Source: an uncultured Collinsella sp. (lineage in GTDB: Bacteria; Actinomycetota; Coriobacteriia; Coriobacteriales; Coriobacteriaceae). Taken from it: DNA of 64,000 bases. Of the stretch, positions 1 to 8,746 are shown piece after piece. Position 1 is the first letter of the stretch. The number at the start of each line of letters is the position of its first letter. The DNA is taken from NCBI GenBank assembly GCA_900758475.1, contig CAAERQ010000007.1:50318-114317 (forward strand), read 5' to 3'. Made by a program: the position numbers and the translations under genes. The notes under the pieces were generated by a model. It worked only from the letters and a program-made list of their open reading frames with translations. It was not told where the DNA came from and made no database searches.

Positions 1-2326
1 GGGAGAAGGTACCCATCTTGACGGGAGCCTCGGCGGCGTTGTAGCGCATGACGCGGGTCAGGATGACGGCGTTGGCGAGGCCGTGGGGTAGGTGATGGAA
101 GGCGCCGAGCTTGTGGGCCATGGAGTGGTTGAGGCCCAGGAAGGCGTTGGCGAAGGCCATACCGGCCATGCAGGAGGCGTTGTGCATCTCCTCGCGGGCG
201 TGCGGGTCCTTGGCGCCATTCGTGAAGCTGGAGGGCAGGTTCTCAAAGACGAGCTTGGCAGCGCGCTCGGAGAGGCCCTTGGTGTAGTCGGAAGCCATGA
301 TGGAGACGTAGGACTCGATGGCGTGGGTCATAACGTCGATGCCGGAGGCAGCGGTCAGGCCGCGCGGGGCGGTCATGCAGTTGTCGGCGTCGACGATAGC
401 CATGTTGGGGAGCAGCGCGTAGTCGGCGAGCGGCCACTTGATGCCGGTCTCCTTGTCGGTGATGATGGCGAACGGCGTGCACTCGGAGCCGGTACCCGAG
501 GAGGTCGGGACGGCGACGAAGTAGGCCTTCTTGCCCATCTCGGGGAAGGTGAAGATACGCTTGCGGATGTCCATGAAGTCCATGGCCATGTCCTCGAACT
601 TGCACTCGGGGTGCTCGTACATCATCCACATGATCTTGCCGGCGTCCATAGCGGAGCCACCGCCGACGGCGATGATGACGTCCGGCTCAAAAAGAGCCAT
701 CTGCTTGGCGCCGCGACGTGCGCACTGCAGCGACGGATCGGGCTCGACGTCGTAGAAGCAGTCGTGGGCGATACCCATCTCGTCGAGCTTGGCCTCGATG
801 GCGCGGGTGTTGCCGTTCTTGAAGAGGAACTGGTCGGTGACGATGAAGGCGCGCTTCTTGCCCATGACGGTACCGAGCTCGTCGAGAGCGACGGGCGTGG
901 AACCCTTCTTGAAGTAGACCTTTTCGGGAGCGCGGAACCACAGCATGTTCTCGCGGCGCTCGGCCACAGTCTTAACGTTGATCAAGTGTTTCACCCCAAC
1001 GTTCTCGGAGACGGAGTTGCCGCCCCAGGAGCCGCAGCCCAGGGTCAGAGACGGCTTCATGCCAAAGTTGTACAGGTCACCGATGCCGCCGTGCGAGGAC
1101 GGGGTGTTGATGACGATACGGCAGGCCTTCATGACGTGCTCGAACAGGCTGATCTTCTCGGCCTGGGCGGGGTGCACGTAGAGAGAGGCAGTGTGGCCCG
1201 GGCCACCGGCGAGCACCAGGTGCTCGGCCTTGTCGACGGCCTCCTGGAAGTCCTTGGCGTGGTACATGGCCAGGACCGGGGAGAGCTTCTCGTGGGAGAA
1301 CTCCTCCTTGGCGGGGTCGGTGGAGGTGACCTCGGCGATCAGGATCTTGGTCTTGGCGGGAACCTCGATGCCGGCGAGCTCGGCGATCTTGGCGGCAGCC
1401 ATGCCGGGGATGCGGTGATCGAGGGCGCCGTTCTTGAACATGGCGGCACGCAGAGCCTCCATCTCGGCACCCTGCTTGACGAAGTAGCAGCCGCGCTTCT
1501 GGAACTCGGCCTTGACCTGGTCATAGATGGTGTCGATGACGGTCACGGACTGCTCGGAAGCGCAGATCATGCCGTTGTCGAAGGTCTTGGAGTGGATGAT
1601 GGAGTTGACGGCGAGCAGCACGTCGGCGGTGTCGTCGATGACGACCGGGGTGTTACCGGCGCCAACGCCCAGGGCAGGCTTGCCCGAGGAGTAGGCGGCC
1701 TTGACCATGCCCGGGCCACCGGTGGCGAGGATGATGTCGACGTCGCGCATGACCATGTTGGTCAGCTCGATGGAGGGGACATCGACCCAGCCGATGATGC
1801 CCTCGGGGGCGCCGGCCTTGACGGCGGCGTCAAGCACGAGCTTGGCGGCGGCGATGGTGCACTTGGCGGCAGCCGGGTGCGGGGAGATGATGATGGCGTT
1901 GCGGGTCTTCAGGCTGATCAGCGTCTTGAAGATCGCGGTGGAGGTGGGGTTGGTCGTCGGGATGACGGCGCCCACGATGCCGATGGGCTCGGCGATCTTG
2001 GTGATGCCGTAGGCCTCGTCGCGCTCAAGGACACCACAGGTCTTGGTGTCCTTGTAAGCGTTGTAGATGTACTCTGCGGCGTAGTGGTTCTTGATGACCT
2101 TGTCCTCAAGAACGCCGCGGCCGGTCTCCTCGATGGCCATCTTCGCCAACGGGATACGAGCCTTGTTGGCGGCCATGGCGGCCTCATAGAAGATCTTGTC
2201 GACCTGCTCCTGCGTGTACGTAGCAAAAAGCGCCTGGGCCTCTCGCATTTGAGCGAGCTTAGCCTCAAGCGCCTCTACGTTGTCCACAATTGCGGGAGTA
2301 GTGTTTTCCGGTGACTTTTTCACCAT
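1..2326 (-). CDS. adhE: Bifunctional acetaldehyde-CoA/alcohol dehydrogenase AdhE (3' end outside window)
   Basis: Reduces acetyl-CoA to acetaldehyde and then ethanol with NADH, regenerating NAD+ in fermentation; cytoplasmic and filament-forming in this family. About 775 codons are visible; the family is about 860-900 aa, so roughly the last 100 residues lie beyond position 1. The N-terminal aldehyde dehydrogenase domain carries the catalytic cysteine in FDNGMICASEQS near residue 250. The C-terminal iron alcohol dehydrogenase domain begins near residue 450, with a GGGSAMDAGK nucleotide loop and the metal-ligand histidine region GLNHSMAHKLGAFHHLPHG. The ATG at 2324-2326 is preceded by AAGGAG at 2333-2338 (minus strand). 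A 740-codon open frame on the opposite strand is an antisense shadow of this GC-rich gene. Identification is secure. Confidence 0.95.
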   Translation of the reverse strand, partial: MVKKSPENTTPAIVDNVEALEAKLAQMREAQALFATYTQEQVDKIFYEAAMAANKARIPLAKMAIEETGRGVLEDKVIKNHYAAEYIYNAYKDTKTCGVLERDEAYGITKIAEPIGIVGAVIPTTNPTSTAIFKTLISLKTRNAIIISPHPAAAKCTIAAAKLVLDAAVKAGAPEGIIGWVDVPSIELTNMVMRDVDIILATGGPGMVKAAYSSGKPALGVGAGNTPVVIDDTADVLLAVNSIIHSKTFDNGMICASEQSVTVIDTIYDQVKAEFQKRGCYFVKQGAEMEALRAAMFKNGALDHRIPGMAAAKIAELAGIEVPAKTKILIAEVTSTDPAKEEFSHEKLSPVLAMYHAKDFQEAVDKAEHLVLAGGPGHTASLYVHPAQAEKISLFEHVMKACRIVINTPSSHGGIGDLYNFGMKPSLTLGCGSWGGNSVSENVGVKHLINVKTVAERRENMLWFRAPEKVYFKKGSTPVALDELGTVMGKKRAFIVTDQFLFKNGNTRAIEAKLDEMGIAHDCFYDVEPDPSLQCARRGAKQMALFEPDVIIAVGGGSAMDAGKIMWMMYEHPECKFEDMAMDFMDIRKRIFTFPEMGKKAYFVAVPTSSGTGSECTPFAIITDKETGIKWPLADYALLPNMAIVDADNCMTAPRGLTAASGIDVMTHAIESYVSIMASDYTKGLSERAAKLVFENLPSSFTNGAKDPHAREEMHNASCMAGMAFANAFLGLNHSMAHKLGAFHHLPHGLANAVILTRVMRYNAAEAPVKMGTFS

Positions 2327-2636
2327 TTGTGTCTCCTTGCGATCGGAGATTTACCCTACAAGATGCATGATAGCAAGAAATTATTCGGCGAACGGTCAGA
2401 TTCCCGTAAAAGGCATACTAAAACGCTTCAATCAAATGAACCGTTTCAACCAAATAATGCAACTTAGCGTAGGAAAGATCGGATGCTTTGCGCCTTGTAG
2501 GTGCCCTGAAGCCGTATTGGCCAGCATTTGGTTCCAGAGGGGTTTTGGCTTAAAGGCGTCGGGTTATCGAGAACGACTTTTGCATATTCATATGTTAATA
2601 GTTGTCGTCTTACGATCAGCTGGTAGTCAATAAACC
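2327..2636. other. Non-coding region upstream of adhE
   Basis: About 310 bases with no credible gene. It must hold the adhE promoter and 5' leader. A 12-base palindrome CATATTCATATG lies near 2583-2594, but it does not match a Rex or CRP consensus well enough to call. Composition is more AT-rich than the flanking genes. Confidence 0.5.
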
Positions 2637-2669
2637 AAAAAGGCGCCCCCCGTAGGGGAGGGCGCCTTT
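2637..2669 (-). terminator. Intrinsic terminator after rpmB
   Basis: AAAGGCGCC at 2639-2647 pairs with GGCGCCTTT at 2661-2669, with an inner C4/G4 stem. Read on the minus strand the stem is followed by five T (complement of the A run at 2637-2641). It sits 70 bases past the rpmB stop and separates rpmB from adhE. Confidence 0.8.
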
Positions 2670-2737
2670 GGTAAGTTCTATGTGAACGCGAGGTCTTTGA
2701 CCCGGAGAGTCCGAGGTACTTGTTGGTAAGACCTTAT

Positions 2738-2926
2738 TTAGGAGCGCGCAACCTTGCCGGACTTGAGGCAGGTGGAGCAAACGTTCATCTTACGACGGTG
2801 ACCATCGACGACGACGTAGACGCGCTGGATGTTGGGGCGGAACTTACGGTTGGTGACGCGGTGAGAGTGGCTGATGGAGCGACCGGCAACGGGGTGCTTA
2901 CCGCAAACTTCGCAAACTTTGGACAT
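2738..2926 (-). CDS. rpmB: 50S ribosomal protein L28
   Basis: Small basic large-subunit protein of 62 aa, the usual length. The sequence begins MSKVCEVCGKHPVAGRSISH and ends with MNVCSTCLKSGKVARS. The cysteine pairs CEVC and CSTC form the zinc-binding type of L28. An in-frame upstream extension was rejected because the ATG at 2924-2926 has AAGGAGGGTC just before it (2930-2940, minus). It is monocistronic: its own promoter lies upstream and a terminator follows. Confidence 0.96.
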   Translation of the reverse strand: MSKVCEVCGKHPVAGRSISHSHRVTNRKFRPNIQRVYVVVDGHRRKMNVCSTCLKSGKVARS

Positions 2927-2980
2927 AACTGACCCTCCTTGGGCGACAAACGAACATGTCGCGTTAACAAACAAGCCTGA

Positions 2981-2989
2981 ACTATAGCA
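2981..2989 (-). promoter_or_regulatory. Extended -10 promoter of rpmB
   Basis: Minus-strand TGCTATAGT is an extended -10 element about 55 bases before the rpmB start. No good -35 is seen at 17 bases. The identical nonamer precedes rpsT at 15660-15668, which supports the call. Confidence 0.5.
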
Positions 2990-3230
2990 CAGAAGCAGCT
3001 CCCTGTGCGTAATCTACACAGAGATATTTCTCTTTTGGCGATAGTGCCCACGCCACGGCCCTGGACGTAGATCCGATTTGCGTGCGGCAGAGGGGATTAT
3101 GCCAGCTCGCAACAAGGTTTTCAAGCTCGTCCCACAAATATATATAGGTTTATTGAGCGTATTGCTCCGTTTACGGATTGCTCTGTATTTATGCTCGCAA
3201 TTAGGCTCGAGGTTGGCTACACTATCATCT

Positions 3231-3338
3231 GACCATTAAAGGGGTACGAGATACCCACATGGAATTACATAGCTGCCATAGAGCAGCCCTTCCTGTGGGT
3301 GTCTGGTCCGCTTTGAGCGGTCGGGCATCTATTTTTTT
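3231..3338 (+). promoter_or_regulatory. pyr operon leader: putative PyrR-binding loop and terminator-like hairpin
   Basis: A lower stem GATACCCACA (3250-3259) pairs with TGTGGGTGTC (3294-3303). An upper stem GCTGC/GCAGC (3272-3276, 3283-3287) closes a six-base loop CATAGA at 3277-3282, close to the CNGNGA hexaloop of known PyrR-binding loops. A second hairpin, CCGC (3308-3311) with GCGG (3317-3320), is followed after 11 bases by seven T at 3332-3338. Its position just before pyrR is what autoregulatory UMP-dependent attenuation by PyrR requires. The fold is seen in the sequence; the mechanism is inferred. A PyrR effect on translation rather than termination is also possible. Confidence 0.55.
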
Positions 3339-3377
3339 GACTGTGTCAGCAGTCAAGACATGTGAGGAAGGAGATCG

Positions 3378-3962
3378 ATGGGCACGACTTCCCCCAAGGC
3401 GGTCATCATGGACGAGACCGCCGTCAATCGAGCGATGACCCGCATCGCGCACGAGATTCTCGAGCGCAACGAGGGCTGTGAAGACCTCGCTCTGGTCGGC
3501 ATCGTCACGCGCGGCGACCTTCTGGCAAAGAAACTCGCCGAGGAGATCAAGGAGATCGAGGGCGTCGAAGTTCCGCTCGGCAGCCTCGACATCAGCTTCT
3601 ACCGCGATGACTATGCGACCAATTTCGCTCCCGCGATCCACGCTACCAACATTCCCTTCAGCGTCGACGGCAAGCGCGTCGTGCTGGTGGACGACATCCT
3701 GTACACGGGTCGTACCATCCGCGCCGCTTTGGACGCCGTCATGGACCTGGGCCGCCCGAGCCGCATTGAGCTGGCAGTTCTCGTTGACCGCGGTCACCGC
3801 GAGCTGCCCATCTCGCCGGACTTTGTCGGCAAGAACGTTCCCTCGTCGCACGAGGAGAACGTGCACCTATATATGAAGGAAGTCGATGGCCGTACCGCTG
3901 TCGAGATCAACGACGTCGCGCCGGGCTCCCACGTGGGCTCCGCGCCGCTGGGAGGTGAGTAG
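3378..3962 (+). CDS. pyrR: Bifunctional pyr operon regulator / uracil phosphoribosyltransferase PyrR
   Basis: PyrR binds pyr mRNA leaders when UMP is plentiful and has weak uracil phosphoribosyltransferase activity. At 194 aa it is slightly longer than the usual 175-180. The PRPP-binding motif VVLVDDILYTGRT is at residues 101-113, and the RDD segment of the family is at 76-78. The ATG at 3378 has GAAGGAG six bases upstream. It is the first gene of the pyr operon, following the leader at 3231-3338 that it probably recognises, and is separated from pyrB by only a few bases. Confidence 0.95.
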   Translation: MGTTSPKAVIMDETAVNRAMTRIAHEILERNEGCEDLALVGIVTRGDLLAKKLAEEIKEIEGVEVPLGSLDISFYRDDYATNFAPAIHATNIPFSVDGKRVVLVDDILYTGRTIRAALDAVMDLGRPSRIELAVLVDRGHRELPISPDFVGKNVPSSHEENVHLYMKEVDGRTAVEINDVAPGSHVGSAPLGGE

Positions 3963-3966
3963 TACC

Positions 3967-4911
3967 GTGGCGTTCAACCATAAGCACCTGATTGACATTA
4001 CCGAGTACTCCGAAGAGGACATCAAGCTCATCCTCGAGACCGCCAAGGCGTTCTCCGAGGTCAACGAGCGTGCGATCAAGAAGGTCCCCACGCTCAAGGG
4101 CAAGACCATCGTTAACATGTTCAACGAGCCCTCGACGCGCACCCGTAGCTCCTTCGAGCTCGCCGAGAAGCGTCTTTCGGCCGACAGCCTCAACTTTGGC
4201 GGCTCCTCGACCTCCACGGTCAAGGGCGAGAGCCTCGTCGATACCGTCGAGACCCTCAATGCCTATAAGATCGACTGCATCGTCGTGCGCGACAAGCATG
4301 CCGGCGCGCCCTACATCGTTACGCAGAACTCGCCCGCGAGCGTCATCTGCGCCGGCGACGGCAAGCACAACCACCCCACGCAGGCCCTGCTCGACCTGTA
4401 CACCATTTGGCAGCACAAGGGTGACTTCCACGGTCTGAAGGTCGCCGTCGTCGGCGACATCTCCCACTCCCGTGTCTGCGGCTCGTTGATCCCCGCCCTT
4501 AAGATTATGGGCTGCGAGACCTACGCCGTCGCTCCCGGCACGCTGCTGCCGCCGGCGCCCGAGGTCCTGGGCTGCGACCACGTGACGAGCGACCTCGATT
4601 CCGTCCTGCCCGAGCTCGACGTCGTCTACATGCTGCGCGTGCAGCAGGAGCGTCTCGAGGGCGCACCGTTCCCCACGATTCGTGAGTACCACAAGCTCTT
4701 CGGCCTGACCAAGGACCGCGAGAAGCTCATGAAGCCCGATGCGATCATCTGCCACCCGGGCCCCATCAACCGCGGCGTCGAGTTCGACTCCTATATGGCC
4801 GACCACCCGCAACGCTCCGTCATCCTGGAGCAGGTCTACGCTGGCATCTGCGTGCGTATGGCTATCCTGTATCTGCTGCTTGGAGGTGCCGATAATGGCC
4901 TTGCTTCTTAA
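3967..4911 (+). CDS. pyrB: Aspartate carbamoyltransferase catalytic subunit
   Basis: Condenses carbamoyl phosphate with aspartate, the committed step of UMP synthesis. From the GTG at 3967 the protein is 314 aa, the normal catalytic-chain length. The carbamoyl-phosphate site STRTR is at residues 56-60, HPTQ at 136-139, and PGPINRGVE lies near the C-terminus. GGAGG at 3951-3955 sits inside the end of pyrR; a longer frame upstream lacks this signal and family similarity. No regulatory chain pyrI is present, as is usual in Gram-positives. The 3' end overlaps pyrC by 17 bases, indicating coupled translation. Confidence 0.95.
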   Translation: MAFNHKHLIDITEYSEEDIKLILETAKAFSEVNERAIKKVPTLKGKTIVNMFNEPSTRTRSSFELAEKRLSADSLNFGGSSTSTVKGESLVDTVETLNAYKIDCIVVRDKHAGAPYIVTQNSPASVICAGDGKHNHPTQALLDLYTIWQHKGDFHGLKVAVVGDISHSRVCGSLIPALKIMGCETYAVAPGTLLPPAPEVLGCDHVTSDLDSVLPELDVVYMLRVQQERLEGAPFPTIREYHKLFGLTKDREKLMKPDAIICHPGPINRGVEFDSYMADHPQRSVILEQVYAGICVRMAILYLLLGGADNGLAS

Positions 4912-6184
4912 GAATGCCCACGTCGTCGATCCGTCTGTCGAGCTTGATGGTGTCGTCGACGTCCTGATCGACGGTGACAAGATCGCCGAGGTCGGCGAGA
5001 ACCTCGCCGCCGAGGGAGCCGAGGTCCGCGACCTTTCCGGCAAGTATCTCGTCCCCGGTCTGGTGGATATGCACGTGCACCTGCGCGAGCCTGGCTACGA
5101 GGTCAAAGAGGACATCGAGAGTGGCACCCGCGCTGCTGCCAAGGGCGGCTTCACCGGCGTGTGCGCCATGCCCAACACCGATCCCGTCACCGATAACGGC
5201 ACCGTCGTGGAGTTCGTTAAGTCCCGCGCTGCCGAGGTCGGCCACTGCCGCGTCTATCCGTCGGGCGCCATGACCCGCGGTCTTAAGGGCGAGGCCATGT
5301 CCGAGATGGGCGATATGGTCGCCCACGGCGCCGTCGCCTTCACTGACGACGGTCGTGGCGTGCAGGGCGCGGGCATGCTCCGTCGCTGCATGGACTACGG
5401 CAAGATGTTCGGCAAGGTCTTTATGAGCCACTGCCAGGACGAGGATCTGGTCGGTCACGGTCAGATCAACGAGGGCAAGGTCTCGACCCGTCTGGCCCTC
5501 GAGGGCTGGCCGGCGGCAGGCGAGGAGCTGCAGATCGCTCGCGATATCGAGATCGCCAAGCTGACCGGTGCCAAGCTGCACATCCAGCACATCTCCACCG
5601 CTCATGGCCTGGAACTCGTGCGAGCCGGTAAGGCCGCCGGTGTCCAGGTGACCTGCGAGGCTACCCCGCACCACATGTTCCTGACCGAGAACGACCTGGA
5701 TGAGACCTACAACACCTCGCTCAAGGTCAATCCGCCGCTTCGCACCGACGAGGACGCCGAGGCCATCCGTCAGGGTGTCATCGACGGTACCGTCGACGTT
5801 ATCGTCACCGATCACGCTCCCCACACCCCGTGGGAGAAGGCCCGCGAGTTCGAGCTTGCGCCCTTTGGCATGATCGGCCTCGAGACCTCGCTGTCGCTTG
5901 TGCTTACCGAGCTGGTCAACACGGGCAAGATGAGCATGGCTCGCATGGTCGAGCTCATGGCCATCAAGCCGCGTGAGATCCTGGGCCTCGACCAGGTTCA
6001 GGTCAAGGCGGGCTCTGTCGCCGACCTGACCGTGTTCGACCCCTCCGCAACCTGGACGGTTGGCGAGGACGGTTACGAGTCGCGCGCCGAGAACTCCGGT
6101 TTTGCCGGCCGCACGCTCACCGGTCGTGCCACCGATGTGTTTGTCGGCGGTAAGCAGACGCTTGCTGACGGCTGCATCTGCTAG
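4895..6184 (+). CDS. pyrC: Dihydroorotase
   Basis: Cyclises carbamoyl aspartate to dihydroorotate using a binuclear zinc centre. The 429 aa length and the motif DMHVHLRE (metal ligands H60 and H62) place it in the type I amidohydrolase class. Further ligands are H179 in SHCQDE, H232 in IQHIST and D306 in TDHAPH. The ATG at 4895 overlaps the pyrB end and follows GGAGG at 4882-4886. The carAB genes, often placed after pyrC in other genomes, are not here. Confidence 0.95.
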   Translation: MALLLKNAHVVDPSVELDGVVDVLIDGDKIAEVGENLAAEGAEVRDLSGKYLVPGLVDMHVHLREPGYEVKEDIESGTRAAAKGGFTGVCAMPNTDPVTDNGTVVEFVKSRAAEVGHCRVYPSGAMTRGLKGEAMSEMGDMVAHGAVAFTDDGRGVQGAGMLRRCMDYGKMFGKVFMSHCQDEDLVGHGQINEGKVSTRLALEGWPAAGEELQIARDIEIAKLTGAKLHIQHISTAHGLELVRAGKAAGVQVTCEATPHHMFLTENDLDETYNTSLKVNPPLRTDEDAEAIRQGVIDGTVDVIVTDHAPHTPWEKAREFELAPFGMIGLETSLSLVLTELVNTGKMSMARMVELMAIKPREILGLDQVQVKAGSVADLTVFDPSATWTVGEDGYESRAENSGFAGRTLTGRATDVFVGGKQTLADGCIC

Positions 6185-6204
6185 CATAGCCTTATCGCTT
6201 TTGT

Positions 6205-6232
6205 GCGCGGCGCCCTTGCGGTGCCGCGCTTT
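6205..6232 (+). terminator. Hairpin with short T tract between pyrC and pyrK
   Basis: GCGCGGCGCC (6205-6214) pairs with GGTGCCGCGC (6220-6229) over ten base pairs, one of them G-U, followed by TTTCTATTCGTTT. It may partly end the pyrRBC transcript or stabilise its 3' end. The T tract is interrupted, so termination is probably incomplete. Confidence 0.5.
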
Positions 6233-6276
6233 CTATTCGTTTGGACCATGCAACCGCATGGGGGATTGGAGCGTCT

Positions 6277-7068
6277 ATGCCCACACCTTCCACTGCACGC
6301 ATGCACGACTTCGAGGTCGTCTCGAACCGGGAGATTGCCGACGGCATCTTCTCGCTCGTCATCTCGGCCCCCAAGCTTGCAAGTGCGCTCAAGCCCGGTC
6401 AGTTTGTGAACATCGCCGTACCCGGCGATGCGTCCTCGCTGCTTCGCGTGCCCCTGAGCTACTACCGCGCCGACGCCGAGGCCGGCACCGTCGAGCTGTG
6501 GTACGCCGTCGTGGGCGACGATACCCGTCGTTTGTCCCAGATGGGCCCTGGCTCCACCTCTAACCTGCTGGGCCCCGGTGGCCGTGGCTGGATGGTACCC
6601 GAGGGCACCAGGAAGGCCCTGCTCGTCGCCGGTGGCATCGGCGTTCCTCCTGTGCTGTGCCTGGCCGGTATGCTTGCCGAGCAGGGTGTTGACGTGGATG
6701 TGTGCCTGGGCTTTGGCACCGCTTCCAAGGCCGTGGGCGTCGATGGGTTCCGCGCGCTGTGCGATACGGTTAACGTGTGCACCGACGACGGTTCGCTCGG
6801 CACGCACGGTTTCTGCACCGATCCTGCTGCCGAGCTGCTTGGCGAGGGCGGCTACGACTACGTCGCTAGCTGCGGCCCCGCCGTCATGATGAAGAAAGTC
6901 GCCGCCGCTGCCGCCGAGGCCGGTGCGTACTGCGAGGTGTCTCTCGAGCGCATGATGAGCTGCGGCTTTGGCGCCTGCAACACCTGCAACGTCGAGACGG
7001 TCGACGGTATGAAGGGCGCCTGCATGTGCGGCCCCGTGTTCGATGCTTCCAAGGTGGTGGTCTTCTAG
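6277..7068 (+). CDS. pyrK: Dihydroorotate dehydrogenase electron transfer subunit
   Basis: FAD and 2Fe-2S subunit passing electrons from the class 1B dihydroorotate dehydrogenase to NAD+. The 263 aa protein shows the flavin motif RVPLSYY (57-63), the nucleotide loop GGIGVPP (119-125) and cluster cysteines C229, C234, C237 and C249 in CGFGACNTC and the final CMCGPVF. The ATG at 6277 is preferred over a TTG at 6241 because GGATTGGAG precedes it. The stop overlaps the pyrD GTG by one base, so the two subunits are translationally coupled. Confidence 0.94.
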   Translation: MPTPSTARMHDFEVVSNREIADGIFSLVISAPKLASALKPGQFVNIAVPGDASSLLRVPLSYYRADAEAGTVELWYAVVGDDTRRLSQMGPGSTSNLLGPGGRGWMVPEGTRKALLVAGGIGVPPVLCLAGMLAEQGVDVDVCLGFGTASKAVGVDGFRALCDTVNVCTDDGSLGTHGFCTDPAAELLGEGGYDYVASCGPAVMMKKVAAAAAEAGAYCEVSLERMMSCGFGACNTCNVETVDGMKGACMCGPVFDASKVVVF

Positions 7069-7991
7069 TGGGTACCGTGAACATGGCCGTCGATTTCGGC
7101 GGCGTCAAGATGCAGAACCCCATCAACACCGCAGCCGGCACCTTCGGCTACGGTTGGCAGTTCCAGAATTTCTTCGATGTTTCCCAGCTGGGCGCCATTA
7201 CCACCAAGGGCTGCGCCGCCGAGCCCTGGCCGGGCAACCCTGCGCCCCGCATGGCCGAGATTCCCGGCGGTATGATCAACTCCGTGGGCCTGCAGAACCC
7301 CGGTGTTGCCGCCTTTGCCCGTGAGTCCGGCCCGTGGCTCGAGCAGCTTTCCAAGGACGGTTGTCAGGTCATTTGCCAGGTTGCCGGGCACTCCGTTGAT
7401 GAGTTTGTGCGCGCGCTCGAGATGTATGTCGAGCTGTGCCCCTGGGCTGCCGGCTACGAGATCAACGTGAGCTGCCCCAACATCGCTGCCGGCGGTGCCG
7501 CCATGGGCTCTACGCCCGAGGGTGCCTCTTCCGTCATGGCCGCCTGCCGCAAGGTGACCGATAAGCCGCTGTTCGTCAAGATGGCTCCGGTTAACGTCGC
7601 CGAGATTGCCAAGGCTCTCGAGGCCGCCGGCGCCGACGGCCTTTCGGTCATTAACTCCATCCAGGGTATGGCCATCGATGTTCATACCCGCAAGTCCCGC
7701 GTGGCCAAGCCCAAGGGCGGCCTTTCGGGCCCGCTGTGCCACCACATCGCCGTGCGCATGGTCTGGGAGGTTGCCCAGGCCGTCGATATTCCTATCAACG
7801 GTGTCGGCGGCGTCATGACCGGCGAGGATGCGGCCGAGTTTATCCTGGCTGGTGCTACCTGCGTGTCGGTCGGCATGGCCAACTTCGTCGATCCGTGTGC
7901 TTCGCTCAAGATCGCTCACGAGCTCGAGGCCTGGGCGGAGTCTCAGGGCGTGAAGGATATCAACGAGCTGGTAGGTGCTTTCGAATGCTAG
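7068..7991 (+). CDS. pyrD: Dihydroorotate dehydrogenase, class 1B catalytic subunit
   Basis: FMN enzyme oxidising dihydroorotate to orotate, working with PyrK and NAD+. It is 307 aa from the GTG that overlaps the pyrK stop. The catalytic cysteine characteristic of class 1 enzymes is C136 in NVSCPN. An INGVGGV loop near residue 245 binds the FMN phosphate. An ATG at 7083 is a possible alternative start, but AAGGTGG at 7051-7057 suits the GTG at 7068. The end overlaps pyrF. Confidence 0.94.
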   Translation: MGTVNMAVDFGGVKMQNPINTAAGTFGYGWQFQNFFDVSQLGAITTKGCAAEPWPGNPAPRMAEIPGGMINSVGLQNPGVAAFARESGPWLEQLSKDGCQVICQVAGHSVDEFVRALEMYVELCPWAAGYEINVSCPNIAAGGAAMGSTPEGASSVMAACRKVTDKPLFVKMAPVNVAEIAKALEAAGADGLSVINSIQGMAIDVHTRKSRVAKPKGGLSGPLCHHIAVRMVWEVAQAVDIPINGVGGVMTGEDAAEFILAGATCVSVGMANFVDPCASLKIAHELEAWAESQGVKDINELVGAFEC

Positions 7992-8701
7992 AGACTGATG
8001 CCCGCGACCGCGTTATCGTCGCCCTCGACTGCGACCGTGAGCGTGCGCTCGAGCTCGCCCGCGAGCTTTCGGGTCACGCCGCTTGGCTCAAGGTCGGCAT
8101 GACGCTCTATTACGCCGAGGGCCCCCAGATCGTCAAGACCTTTAAGGACCTTGGCTTTAAGGTCTTCCTCGACCTTAAGTTCCACGATATTCCGCATCAG
8201 GTGCGCGGCGCTGCCCGTTCGGCCTCGCTTGCCGGTGCCGACCTGCTTTCGGTCCACGGCCTGGGCTCGGGCGCTATGCTCGCCGCCTGCCGCGAGGGCG
8301 CCGAGGAGGCGCGCGAAGACCGAGCCAAGCTCGTCGCCATTACCGTGCTTACGAGCATGAACCAGGATTCTCTCAGCGAGATCGGCGTCGAGTCGCCGGT
8401 GGCCGAGGAGGCCGCACGTCTGGCAAAGCTCGCCCAGGCCAACGGTATCGACGGTATCGTGTGCTCACCGATGGAGGCCCACGACATGCGTGAGCTGCTG
8501 GGCCCCGATGCTCTCATCGTGACCCCGGGCGTTCGTCCCGTGGGTGCGGCCCTGGGCGATCAGTCCCGCGTGGCCACGCCTTCCCAGGCTATTGAGCGTG
8601 GTGCAAGCCATATCGTGGTGGGCCGTCCCATCACCGGTGCCGACGACCCGGTTGCCGCTTTTGACGCCATTGTCGCCGAGCTGGTCGAAAACGTCGCGTA
8701 A
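7985..8701 (+). CDS. pyrF: Orotidine 5'-phosphate decarboxylase
   Basis: Last step of UMP synthesis, decarboxylating OMP. It is 238 aa, the normal length for the short bacterial type. The catalytic Asp-Lys-Asp set appears in DLKFHDIPHQV (D63, K65, D68); PGVRP and VVGRPIT form the phosphate site near the C-terminus. The ATG at 7985 lies inside the end of pyrD (7-base overlap), so it closes the operon. pyrE (orotate phosphoribosyltransferase) is missing from this cluster and must be elsewhere. Confidence 0.95.
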   Translation: MLETDARDRVIVALDCDRERALELARELSGHAAWLKVGMTLYYAEGPQIVKTFKDLGFKVFLDLKFHDIPHQVRGAARSASLAGADLLSVHGLGSGAMLAACREGAEEAREDRAKLVAITVLTSMNQDSLSEIGVESPVAEEAARLAKLAQANGIDGIVCSPMEAHDMRELLGPDALIVTPGVRPVGAALGDQSRVATPSQAIERGASHIVVGRPITGADDPVAAFDAIVAELVENVA

Positions 8702-8746
8702 AAGATTCCCTTAAGTCGCCACTTTTGGGTGTCAATAGCACAAAAT

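Noticed and set aside
92..2314. A 740-codon open frame on the plus strand
   Set aside because: It is antisense to adhE, has a composition dominated by Gly, Val, Asp and His typical of shadow frames in GC-rich genes, and no family match.
2583..2594. Palindrome CATATTCATATG upstream of adhE as a Rex operator
   Set aside because: It does not contain the TTGTGAA/TTCACAA-type half-sites and is about 260 bases from the start codon.
4862..6187. A 441-codon minus-strand frame across pyrC
   Set aside because: Shadow of pyrC; pyrC has all catalytic motifs and a ribosome site.
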